64,000 nt of DNA from Litomosoides sigmodontis. Lineage: Eukaryota; Nematoda; Chromadorea; Rhabditida; Onchocercidae. Shown one piece after another: positions 41,423 to 55,012 of this stretch. Below the pieces are notes generated by a model, which saw only the letters and a list, made by a program, of their open reading frames with translations, searched no databases and was not told where the DNA came from. A program made the translations under genes and the position numbers. Numbering within the stretch: the first letter of the stretch is position 1; every line of letters starts with the position of its first letter. The stretch lies in NCBI GenBank assembly GCA_963070105.1, contig OY718806.1, positions 9,972,690 through 10,036,689 on the forward strand, in the 5' to 3' direction.

Positions 41423-43444
41423 TTACATTGGCATTTTAGCCTTAACACGACATTTCTGAAGTGTCGCACGATAAATAAATTGCCGACGTGATAACTGGCG
41501 TACTTCTTTCAAATAATTTGTTAAACTAATGCGACCGCGACTTAGAGCTTGACCAAAGAAATAGATGGCATCATCGATAGCACAGTCATAAACGTAACAA
41601 CGAAGTAACTGCAACAGATTTATAAACTGATTACTAACAGTGAAAAAATAGAGGTTGCATTCAGTGAATTAAGAGTCGAAATGAAATGAAGAGCAAACGA
41701 CAAAAAGTGACAGCACCACGAAAAAAATAGTCGCCCTTATTAGTTTGAAATTTCATCTTAATTTTCCTCGTCACCGAAGCCGAGAAATTAGATCTTCCGT
41801 TCAAAATAAAATTGTTATTCTCCTTAGACCTTTTAGCTTTTGAAATAAATTCACAGCAAAAACTGATCCTGACCTGTCTATGCAAAGGTGTACAAGCGTC
41901 GATCACTTGATCAATTTCAACATTTTTCTCAGGCGATGATGTTAACAAAAGAGAGTTAATTTCCGCTTTCTTTTCCTGAAAATCAAAGCTATTCCTTATG
42001 ACAAATGTACAAACAGAAATTCGATAAAAGATACTGAAATTAGATGGATTTTTAGAAATCAGACACAAAATATATAAATAACATAAGCACCTGATACACA
42101 CTCAGAGCGTTGTCCATCCGTTTCTGCTCCTGCGCTAAATCATCTATAATAATTTTTAATTTTTGCTGACCGGCACGTAGATCTACATGAGTCTGTCTTA
42201 TCGAAGCTAATTCCGCATGCATTGTTCCTGAAAAGCTTCATTAGAAACGTCACCATAAATCGAGGCATGGAAACACAACACTTGAAATTCAAAAATTCTA
42301 AACTCAACTTAGTAACTCCAAAGTTAATAGTGACTCCACCGATAATTTCCTGCAATTCGTTACAATAAAAAGGACCGATTTTGATAAGAAATAAAAGGAC
42401 ACCTAATTTTTCGCGAAGCCGCTGCCTAATTTTATGCTCGACAGCACTCATCACGGACGCTTTTAAGTGTTCCGGCTGAACCGTACCACCACCGACATTA
42501 CCATGTGGCACCGACGGAAAATAAGTAGGTGTCGTTGGATATGGTGGCATTCCGGGAGCATTAGATGCTGGATAAGGTGTGTAACTTTGAACCTGACCAG
42601 TAGATTTTGGTCCTGCACCTGAGAGACGTGAACTGTTGTTAGGTTTACTGAAGACTGGACAAGAATCTTGAAAGCACATCGCCATAACCTTGAAAAATGA
42701 TCAAATTTTATATAACTACTACTATCAGATATTTTTTTCTTCGCTAAACAATATATTCTAGAAATGAAAGAACTACCTGTAATAAACCACTTAAATCATA
42801 TCCTGGAAAAGACCAGTCACTAAGATACGGCAAATAGATGCGTCCCTGCTTATCAACCGTTTTTGATTCCTTTAGCATCATGTTTGACGTTGGACAAACG
42901 TAGCATACTGGCGCATAATAAGGATGGGTGTCCCAGAGATATAACGCTACCGGTATATTATACGTATTACCCTGACAAAAACTATTTCAGCACAGAATTT
43001 CATTGAAATTAATAAAAACTCTAAAACTAGAAATTCGAAAGCATATTTGCAATTACACTACTTGACCGACAAATAAATTCACAATCGGCAGCAAAAGTAG
43101 ATAAAAGATAAAGTATAGAGTGAAATACTATATAATCATGTTCAATATCAGAACATATGCAGTAAATGCACATGGACAGAGATAGACTGAAGCAATCAAT
43201 CCTCCAGTATAGCCAGATATGGTTTTGAATCAATGCAAACCTTATAAAGAACAGGGATGGTACCCTTCAAGCGAAACGCAGGCGCACATGTCCTGTCTGG
43301 ATAAACGAAATGTTCCACGTCCGGAGTAAGATCAGGAAAACCGCTTAAAGCTGAAAGTATATCATTTTTCGCCGTATCCACATACTTTGCTTTAGCACGA
43401 TCCAATAAAGCAGTAACGGTCGCTGACACGGCACCATCTGTCAT
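41423..43444 (-). CDS. tsg-101: TSG101, ESCRT-I subunit
   Basis: Endosomal sorting protein that binds ubiquitin and P(T/S)AP peptides and builds ESCRT-I. Six exons: 43444-43241, 42971-42777, 42688-42403, 42227-42091, 41975-41874, 41608-41423; 369 residues (human 390). Domains in order: the UEV domain, residues 1 to about 145 (RLKGTIPVLYKGNTYNIPV, YLWDTHPYYAPVCYV, GRIYLPYLSDW), which has no catalytic Cys as expected; a Pro/Gly/Tyr-rich linker (SYTPYPASNAPGMPPYPTTP); a coiled coil (QQKLKIIIDDLAQEQKRMDN); and a C-terminal steadiness box (CAIDDAIYFFGQALSRG, VRQLSRRQFIYRATLQKCR). All exon phases agree. It is divergent from BuGZ, with 1.6 kb between the start codons. Confidence 0.95.
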
Positions 43445-45012
43445 ACTGCAAAAATCTTCAAATTACTGTTATTATACTGTTCGTGATGTAAATCAAATTT
43501 AAGGCAGCACAATGAATGCTTAGTAAGTTGGCCTACTGTCCCGTGCGACAATTTTTGTATGTTTAATATTTTCAGCTTGACGCCAGTGCTTACTTCTTTC
43601 GAATAAAAAATTACTTTTCGATATTAACTGTATAGAAATTATTATTTGATCTCAGCCAACAAAGCGTTTCGCTATAGGCTTAACAACGAACCAATTAGTT
43701 TGTTCTAGACTTAGTCGCTTATTCCGCTAATTCACCATTTACGTTTTTGTGATGCATTTTATACAACCAAACTTGCTTAACCCAGAAATTCAAAGAACGC
43801 GATTACATCTAATATCATGAATTGTTACATGTAACCGAGTTCTTCACTGATTCACTTAGTGGGACTCAAATTAAACTAAGCTCTCATTGACAAAAAAAGC
43901 ATAATGAACCTTGACATCTCAGTTGTCAAGCACATCATCATTTAGAACGTTTGACCTTAGTGCTCTGAACTAACGGCAAAGATTAGCAGTGCTAAAGCAT
44001 ACCATAACACTATACCTGGAATCCGGAGAAACAGCTGGGCAAAGAAGTATTTGGGCCCGTATTTAATGCGAAAACAACATAAAACAAGCTGCTTTCTTAA
44101 AAACTAATTTATGCTTGCTAGGACTCATAGCCACAGCTGAATTAAACGGTCTCTCAACTGATAAGGAGTTAATACTCTCCCTCACAACTCACCCAGCACA
44201 TTTCGACTAGTAAACACAACCTCGCACACACACAACACAAACACTACCACCCAGATCCAAAATAGTTTTCATAACGCCTTATCTGTAGCGCTACGATATA
44301 TTTGGCATATCGATTTTCAACCGATTCCGAATGACGTATATTAAGAAATAGTATAGTTATGTTGGAGATCTAAGGACTTGTGGAAATCTATAATGATAGC
44401 TGATGAGCGCGAAATATCTCAGAGATTTGCAAGAAGACAGGAAGTGAAAGATTCAACGAGAGAGCTTGCAATTCTTGAGAGGTTAAGAGGAAGACATAAT
44501 TAGAAATGAAGAGAGATGGCGCAAATAAAGAGATGGTAGAGATTGATAAGGGTTGCAAAATAGAATGTGGTCATAGATTGAGAAGTAATTGAGCGCTTCG
44601 TTGGTACATTCTCACCTACAGCAAGTTCGTGTTCTGGTCTGTGTGTGTATGTGTAGAAGATCGATCGATCGGTTACTGCTTGTGTGTTACCTGAAATTGT
44701 AGAAATTGTACGTGCAGATGGAAATAGCTCCTGATATTTTGTCCGGTTTTTATCATGGTTTTACCCTAGGCGCAACGCGACTCAATGTGATGTCTGTTGC
44801 TAATTGTAGGAAGTGTTGAAAGTAAATAATCCAGTTTAGCGTAGATAAGAGAAAATTCAAGTGTTACTGTTATGGTGAAAAGAATTTTGCCAAAAGTGTA
44901 CTTTTTCTTCCGTAATATTCAACTTCATTTCAGGTTTTTTTAGTTCATTGGAAAGGGTGAGTTTTTTGAAAAGTCGTTTTTTTTCGGGTGTTAACTGCTC
45001 AGTGCTGAAAAT
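43445..45012. other. divergent upstream region of tsg-101 and BuGZ
   Basis: 1,568 bp between the two start codons. Both promoters should lie here. A short CA-rich tract is at 44222-44246. I see no supported gene or repeat family. Confidence 0.45.
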
Positions 45013-47316
45013 ATGGGCCGAAAGAAGAAGCGTGCGGCGAAACCCTGGTGTTGGTAAGTTATTTTAACTGTTTTGCATGAAATAGTACATCGATTACCGC
45101 AGCATTTCTTCATGTTGAGCATTTCTTCATGTTGCAGCATTTCTTCATAGTTGATGATTTTGGCTATGCATTTTTTCTCAAGTAGAACTTTAATTGAATT
45201 TTGGACCTCGTTGTTTAGCTGAATTACGATGGATAAGGCCGTATTTTATTCAGTTTTCATAAAATCATGGGCAAATAAGAAGAGAGGGCAGTACGGAAAA
45301 CATTTAGCACTGATATACTTACAACGATCTAATGAAAAAGGACGGAATATAAATAGAAATCACTGGCATGTGTGGATGGGGAAGAAGTAACACAACTTGA
45401 TATCGATTGTCAAGTTAACTGAACTGGTGTTTGAGTAATAAGATTCAATAAGGATGGCGGCTGAGATCAAAAACAAGGAAAATTCAGATACAAAATGTAA
45501 TTATCAATGGCAGTAACTTTAACCTGTCAGAGCATTTTGACGATGAAGTTACGGAATCTCATTCATATACTATTAAATACTACTTGGAATGCTTGAAATC
45601 TCTTGGCTAAAGGATTGGTTGATCCTGTTGGTTGAATTCAAAACTACTAGAAGATAGGGACCATGTTTATTCTATTGCAGGTACTGTAATCGCGAGTTTG
45701 AAGATGAGAAAATTTTAATTCAACACCAAAAAGCAAAGCATTTTAAGTGTCATATTTGCCACAAGAAGCTTTTCACAGGTCCTGGACTGGCCATTCATTG
45801 CATGCAGGTGTCGCTTTCAATTAAGAAATTTGCAGTAGACAAATTGCTTCTTTTGTATAAGTCTTTTTTGCATTTGCATTGTTCATGTTTCCTGAAATTT
45901 ATTTACTTTTAAGGTGCACAAAGAAACGATAGATAAGATACCTGCAGCTTTGCCTGGTAAAGATTCAGTTGAAGTCGAAGTTTATGGTATGGAAGGTATT
46001 CCTGATGATGTTCAAGGTTCTGGAATTTTTAATATTCTCCAAATTTCTGGAAATTAAGAAGCCTCTGACTCTTCAGTTTAGTTTTTTTAAAAAAAATACT
46101 GACTCTATTTGTTGTAGAGGAAAGTGCAAAGAAAGACTCGAAGAACGCAGCTGCTCCGGTTCCTCCAATAATAGCTCCATTTCCAATGCTACCTCCAGGT
46201 CAGTTTATTTTTTTACCATTATTTTTATTTTTGTCTCCTAAAATTCGACTCAGCGAGTTTCAAATATCAAGCAAAATTATTTACTCTTTGATTTGTGCTA
46301 CGCTTATGTATTTCGAAAACTCATCGTTGTTTCAGGTATACCACCCATGATTCCCGGTTTTCCACCTCTTCCACCTTCAGCAATTCCTCCGTTTGGACCG
46401 CCATTTATTCCAGCAGTACCGGCGCCACCAAGAGCTCTTCCGCCGCTTCCGGTTTTACCTCCAGGTAGTGCTCAACCTGCACTCACAAGGTTCCCATTTT
46501 TTGTTTATAATTATACTTTTCAATGAGTCATTTATGCTTATCATGTAGCAGTAACTTATTGAAGGTAATTATATTCCAGTGGATGAGATCACTGGAAAAC
46601 ATCTGGAATTACGATTTAGTTTAGTCATTCATAGTTCATATTTGAGCAGTTCATAGATTTGATCTAAAATCTAAGGTGTTTTGGAGGAATTTTTTACCAC
46701 TTCTTATTATGTATAGGGTGGTGAGAAGGTAATGGGGTAAAACACAGCGTTGAGTAAGTACATGGACATGTTCAATTTTATGATACCGATATCATCGAAT
46801 TCCGTGATTATCTGCCCTAATTCTTTCAAGACGTATGCCATTAGAACAGCATATATTCGAAAATTGAAATTTTGAAAAAATTAGTAGAGTGATTTGCTAG
46901 TTGCTCTGTTATATATCTGCTTGAAAGTATTTTAGTAAGTAACCGTGATTTTATTATAGCTTGACCTTACCACCTCGAGTACCGCTACCAAATGGTCCGA
47001 TAGGAGTGCCCGCAATTCCTGGTCCAGGAACAATCCATCCACAACCAGTACCTTCTGTACCGGCTGCTTTTCCAGCCTATAGTGACCCTTCTTCTAGTAA
47101 ATTTGTGGAACCGGAACGGGTCCGGGACATACCCAGTCAAATCCAAAGACTGGGAGCAAGAATACACATCATGCATCCTGACGAAGATATATCTTTGGTA
47201 TGTGTATGTTATTTAATAAAAGGCTTTTAGGAATTATTCATGGTGAACTGTGCAGAATTCTTAAAAATAATTTTTTTTAGGAGGAACGGATGGCAATAAA
47301 CAGAGGATTCATGTAA
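45013..47316 (+). CDS. BuGZ: BuGZ/ZNF207-like zinc-finger, Bub3-binding microtubule protein
   Basis: Spindle protein that stabilises Bub3 at kinetochores. Seven exons: 45013-45053, 45681-45807, 45914-46016, 46118-46198, 46336-46489, 46960-47197, 47281-47316; 259 residues, shorter than human ZNF207. The N-terminus [14 protein letters not shown] leads into two C2H2 fingers: [20 protein letters not shown] and [19 protein letters not shown]. These are followed by the conserved EVYGMEGIP. The middle is a low-complexity Pro-rich part with repeated PP(G/A/L) motifs. Near the C-terminus is the GLEBS Bub3-binding motif, [17 protein letters not shown], with the key Glu-Glu pair split across the last intron. 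The protein ends 6 residues after it, so the long vertebrate C-terminal tail is absent. It is convergent with dnj-2. Confidence 0.93.
45101..45153 (+). repeat. three tandem copies of a 17-18-bp unit in BuGZ intron 1
   Basis: AGCATTTCTTCATGTTG occurs three times in a row, the last copy with one inserted base. It is short and local. Confidence 0.85.
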
Positions 47317-48747
47317 TCGAAAGTGGATTGAAAATTTTGTAAGGTAAGTTTTTTTTCTTTTTTTCATAATATAGTTGACTACTGATTATTTTTTACGATA
47401 AGTTTGAAGGTAGTTTCTAATAGTTTTTAAGTAGGTTACTTGATTTCCTGCATAGTTTCTTTGCATAAATTCATCATAAGCTCTTCGTTGTGGAACCTTT
47501 AGAAAGAGCTGAAACGACAGTTTCCAATCGTGCCACACAGTTTTAATTGTAAAGGTTAGTCCTGGAAGCAGGTGGGTAGTGTTTTTTGCTCATCAAGAAA
47601 GGTTGTAAACCTTTATATTTTGCATGTTTAGGCACTCCCACTGGTAATTTTTTATTTACACTTCCTTCAAGGTTTCCACAACTGCTCCGGGTTTTTGGCA
47701 ACTTTTTTTTTTAATAGTTTAATTAATTTACGAAATTTATGTCATCTGCAGTTTGCTTGGGATAGGACTTTATTATTGCCGTCATCAAAGTGGGAGGGTT
47801 GAGGAGCTCAAGCTCTGAATCTTTATGCCCTGAAGAACTTGTAAGTGGATTTTTTTTGGATTTTATTGGTTTTTGCCGTTCACAAGTTGTGCCGTAGGAT
47901 AGGAAATTGACAAGTAAGTTCACTGTTCGAAGTATGGTATTTTTAATTTCTGCTCAAGCATATTATGATTAAAGTTGTACCGAGGTAAGTATACTGTAGG
48001 CTTTGCTTGTCATTTTTTATCAATGAAATTTTTGTTTTCAGCGTAATCCTCTCACCGTCATCGCCAAACTTTGTTGTTCGTATGTGGAAGAAAATGCGAA
48101 TTGATGCTACTGATTACGCTTTACCAAAAACCTAACTGAAATGATTAGCACTGGATTGTGATCGTCACGTTGCATTTCCCATCCCTCTCCTTTTTTTTTA
48201 AATGTAATTGTATTATTTGCTGATGTCGATGATCGGTAAGTTTTGCTTTCTTTTATTAGGCAGTAAGGTTTTTTTGTTTGGATTTAATGTATGGTACAGC
48301 ACAAGTACATAACGCATATCCAAAACATACGTGTATGCGCTTCCGTGTAAACAGCTACCATATATCAATGTTCTCGGAATGGAAATAAAGTTTAGAGTTT
48401 TAACCAACTCAAGTTGGAATAGGGTCGAATTGCTCTTGCCGAATTTGTTACTGCATCGAAGTGAAAAGCATTTTCTTCTATAAGAATTTAATCAGCAGAA
48501 ATTTAATCGGTAAAATCATCAACGTTCTTGAAACTCATTGGGAAAGATTACCACAATTACCACATAGTACTTGTGTTAATAGTAAGCGACATTCGACGCT
48601 CTCCAGCACACGGTTTATTTTTTCCACCAAACCATCAGTCTCAGTTTCTTCTTTGATTGTCATTACACTTTTGGTAACTTTTTATTTGATCCGTTTTTCA
48701 GTTACCTCAGACATGCAAGAACAATAGCAACACTTCAAATACTTTTT
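47317..48747. other. 1.4-kb gap between convergent BuGZ and dnj-2
   Basis: Holds the BuGZ 3' UTR and little or none of the dnj-2 3' UTR. A single exon-like stretch at 48042-48135 is listed separately. Otherwise T-rich, with nothing recognised. Confidence 0.45.
48042..48135 (+). CDS. orphan terminal-exon candidate
   Basis: A TTTTCAG acceptor at 48035-48041 is followed by a frame reading FVVRMWKKMRIDATDYALPK and a TAA. The residue mix looks like real protein. I could not find upstream exons or a family. It might be an alternative last exon of BuGZ, the end of a small unrecognised gene, or chance. Confidence 0.25.
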
Positions 48748-51040
<2,293 letters not shown>

Positions 51041-52826
51041 TCAGTACAAATTCTGCAAATCGATCGTTCCTATCCTAACAATTCTAAGTACCAAATCTTT
51101 TATTAATTAGTATCGAAATGGAACGCGAAGCGTTAGTAAAAATGGGAAAGAAAAGTATAGCGAGGACACTCTGCGTATCAATTCCGGGAATCAAAAACCG
51201 GTTATAGGTCCGCGTGTAGTCAGAAGGTTTCCCTGCACAGTTCAAAAAGTTAGAATAACTCTCATCCTGCAATAACTCTCAACTGTAAAACTGTGCAGGG
51301 TAAGTTTATCGCAACTTTTTTCATTGAAAAAAAACCTTCATATCGTCCCCTATGGTTCTGCTGGTTCGAACCAGTTCATTTCATTAGCTATCAGCCAACT
51401 CAACCGGGAAATACCGTGTCTTACTAGAGGTTTAGAGAGTGGCAAAGTTGGAAGTATATGCTTATCGTTGAGAGTTTGCTTCGTGAGGAAAGGGGAAAAA
51501 CTTTGCGAAAAATAACACAGCATGGTGAAGGGAGTGTGTGAAAGAAAGAGAAATGGAGATAATATGAATGAGGAGAGGGAAAACGATGAGAGAATAATAT
51601 AGACTGAGTGGGATAAAACGGAATAACAGCGAGAATGGTGTGGCAAATGAGAATATTAATTAATTAATTGCTGGAAGTGATTCAAAACATTTCTTTTGGA
51701 AGTGGTAAAGCAAAATTTAACTTTATGCTCAATTTATGATTGTTTAATGTGTTCTTGAAAAAAATTCGTGCACCAACGAAACGGCGGGTTAATTTTTTTT
51801 AACATTTTTTTTTTTAAATTTGCAAATCTCTTAAGGGAATTTTAGAAAATTGATAATGAAAAAGGAGGTAAAATGGATGGAATTTTAATGATTGGGTTGT
51901 TTTATCGCTACAATTGTTACTTCATTATCAAACTCTTGTGAATTAATCTCTGAAAACTTTATGGAATATATATTTTTTTAAGATTGCCTAAAATTGCTTC
52001 GAAACCTTTTCTTAATTATCCGTTACTTTGTATGTTTTCGAAGGCTTTTTTTTCTTTCGAAATTTCATTCATACGGACATCCTCGGGATTCGGCGAAAGT
52101 GCAAATCCAAGAGAAAAAGAATAGCGTAACCGATCACCACAGCATCTCTTCATTATCAATCATATTTACTGTTAGAGAGAGGTAAGTCAAGTCATGCGTC
52201 TTGTGGCAACAATCGATCAAACTGAAGTGAAACTTAAGCATTGAATTTGAATTACCGCGTTGTGTCTTAGCACGCATGACTGAGCGAGCATACGGAAGCG
52301 ATAACGATGTGGCTCTACAAATTTTCCGTTCGCCGATGGCGTTTTCCTGACACATAGTCGTCCGGTGAGTTTTAGCGGTTGTGGCTGTCCCACAAATTTC
52401 GTAGATTTCTTGACGTTTAATCACTCCCGCACCCATAATCCGTGTCACAAATCTTATGGGATGTAACTGTTGCATGGATTTCCTGGCAGATGTGGGTGTG
52501 TGCGTGTGTGTTGTGTGATGAGTGTGTGAGGTATGGGGGAATTGTATGGTTGAATATTAGTCATTTCCAGAGAGGGATATTTTACGTGGAAGGATACTTA
52601 GGTACTAAAATCGGATTCTGGGACTAATAGTGAGTTTAGGGATAACCAATACTGCAGAAGATGGTATAAAGAAATGGTCGTGCTTTGAAATGAAATAGCG
52701 TGAATATCGGAGGAATATAAGATACTCAGTTCTGGAGAATTCGTTGTTCTTGATCAACTTTTATGCGTAGTCGTGGGTTTTTTTTTCCTTTTAGATTTAT
52801 AAGAGAGGAAGATTTAATGGTGGTAG
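51041..52826. other. divergent upstream region of dnj-2 and the BRK1-nuo-3-coq-3-gdi-1 run
   Basis: 1,786 bp between start codons. This should hold the promoter of the four-gene cluster. It includes a perfect 14-bp palindrome CTGGTTCGAACCAG (51361-51374). Several short open frames have no family resemblance and no supporting splice sites. Confidence 0.45.
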
Positions 52827-53507
52827 ATGAATGCAGGTAATTTAAAGGTTACCCTTGTACAGCGACAGTTAAGAGAAGATTGGAATAATCGTGAGTACGC
52901 ACAAGTGATTTCCGATAACATCCGACATATCGTGGATTTTCTTTGTAACTTTGGTAGGTCTTTAATGGTGATCATAGTATTTGTTGGACATGTTGGACAG
53001 ATAAGAATAAATAAATATATATAAGAATTATATCTACGTAATAAATGTTCGAACCATTTGTCATGCAAGTAGGAGGCGCGTTTGATTTAGTCCTTCTCAA
53101 AAGATAGTGAGTTGTTATTTATTCACGTTTTTGTTTTATTACCACTAAAAATTATAAATCAGTGCTAATCACGCGGTTTGTCGTAAAGTACACATGTTTC
53201 AGAACTCTCTTGTCGGAGCAGAATTGCAACACTTAGTGATAAGGTATCACTGCTGGAGCGAAAAGTAGAATTTCTGGAAGCTAGAGTGAGTGCTTTGCAT
53301 TTTATGACCATTTGCATAGCAACGACTGCTTCATTCATGTATATTTTGAAGTTTATCACGAAAGAGAATTATATTTTTTAACTTTTTTAATAACTCCAAG
53401 TACATGGTTCGTGCATTATCTATGAGGATAGTCAAGCTTATTATGTCGGGTGTATTCCTTGTTAATTGCACAATTACTAGTTATCACGAGGTGAAACACT
53501 AAATTGA
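52827..53507 (+). CDS. BRK1: BRK1/HSPC300, smallest subunit of the SCAR/WAVE complex
   Basis: Small helical subunit that assembles the WAVE complex, which activates Arp2/3 actin nucleation. Three exons: 52827-52953, 53203-53285, 53481-53507; 78 residues (human 75). The sequence VQRQLREDWNNREYAQVIS and SDNIRHIVDFLCNF matches the start of BRK1. LSCRSRIATLSDKVSLLERK and VEFLEARLSRGETLN match the rest, ending like human RVTKGETLT. The last exon is set by the ATTACTAG acceptor at 53473-53480 and keeps frame. If exon 2 instead reads through its donor, the protein gains an unrelated hydrophobic tail ending at 53380, which is less likely. The stop codon lies 6 nt before the NDUFA6 ATG, in the same exon. 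Confidence 0.9.
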
Positions 53508-53626
53508 ACAAAAATGGCAACTGGTGTGATAAGAACTGCTGCAGCGACTACACGTAAAGTAGTCCCGGTTGTATCAGCGAGTAAAGCACAAAGCAGATCG
53601 AATGTGCTTGCTGTATATAAGGAAAT
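53481..53626 (+). other. shared exon carrying the BRK1 stop and the NDUFA6 start
   Basis: The acceptor CAATTACTAG ends at 53480. The exon reads the last 8 BRK1 codons and TGA (53505-53507), a 6-nt spacer ACAAAA, then the NDUFA6 ATG at 53514, which has a good A-rich context. It runs to the donor after 53626. This is the physical basis for predicting a dicistronic transcript. Confidence 0.85.
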
Positions 53627-54928
53627 GTTAGTTTGTTTCGTCATTTTTTGCAGTGAGGCAGATTATTCCATATATACTGTTACATTTATGCAGTCTTTTT
53701 TTTACCTGAATCTTATCGTTGTCATTTACTGTTAACGGTATCCATTGCACATAACCGCATAATACTTCATGTCCTGTTACGAACAAAATGAAGTGCACGG
53801 CATAACACGAGCCACTTTATGGTATCAAGCTGTTTTTAAGTGGACTTTAGTAAATGTTACTCAGTCGATGCACTTAAAATCGAACATAAAAAAAAGCATT
53901 TAGGGCTTGTAATGTCTTATTCGACTCAAGCAGGTTTCAGAAATATATGTTTTAAGTACGTTTATCACAAAAAAATATGCTTGTTCAGGCTTTGCTGTCA
54001 TTTCTTTTCCTTTGATCTTCATCAGCTTCCAATTTTTAATTTTTCTCATCCGACGTCTAGTTCAGGTTAATTATCAAAACAAATGCGTATGATGTAAATG
54101 TTGTCAGAAAAGAAAAAATGATATATTCCTTTTTTTATGCAAAACATAGTCCTGCTTGCTTTCAATTTCACGTTATACATCTATATATTATAATCTAGCC
54201 AATCTGTCAAACTACGAGCAAGAGTTCTTAGTGCAGCATAGTTCTTTGTGTGTGAGATGGAACATTTTCGCATCTGGCCAGTCAATGTTGTTTCGTTGAA
54301 AATTAGTTCTGGATAAAGAGGTTTAGGGTTTCGGCGATATGTGCCATACATGTTATATATCTCAAAAAATATCAAGATAGTTCTGCATTCTATAATCGAG
54401 GAGGTAGTTGTGTTTTTAAAATCATCACAAACCATTCTGTTCAGTGTTTGCAGTGGTCATGCCATATTTGTTGTTTCTAACATCCAGTAAGCACGAGTGG
54501 CGAAAGCATGGGGGCTGCATTAGCAATTTGCTTTGTATCTTTTGGAAGTTACAGCTTAATGTAGTCATTACACTGCCTCTCAGACGGAGGTGCAGAAGGA
54601 AGGATGCGGTGTCATTGTTCTTCAAACCGTGAAGTAAGTGAGCGCTTTTTGATGTTGTGGAATGTTTGCGACGACGCTCTCTGTGGCGGTAGAAACAGTG
54701 AGTGCGCAGCCATTCTTGTCAGAGTGGTCGTCGTAATCGTTGTCTTTGACTCGTCCTTGCATTTCTGCATGTAGGCAGGCTTAGTCGAAACATGCTGGAT
54801 CGATTTTGGATATTATTAACGTTTGAGAGGGAAAATGTAGTGCCTAAATGCTTTCGTTGTGGATGTTGCCTCTGTCGCCTAGTTTGTTTTAGGGAAGAAT
54901 AATAGCCCACATATTTGTCGATGTGCTG

Positions 54929-55012
<84 letters not shown>

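Noticed and set aside
51355..51374. GGTTCGAACC as a tRNA B box
   Set aside because: No A box, anticodon arm or acceptor stem could be drawn around it on either strand.
53286..53380. Read-through end of BRK1 exon 2 with a hydrophobic tail
   Set aside because: A GTGAGT donor at 53286 and the exon at 53481 give the conserved SRGETLN ending, which fits BRK1 far better.
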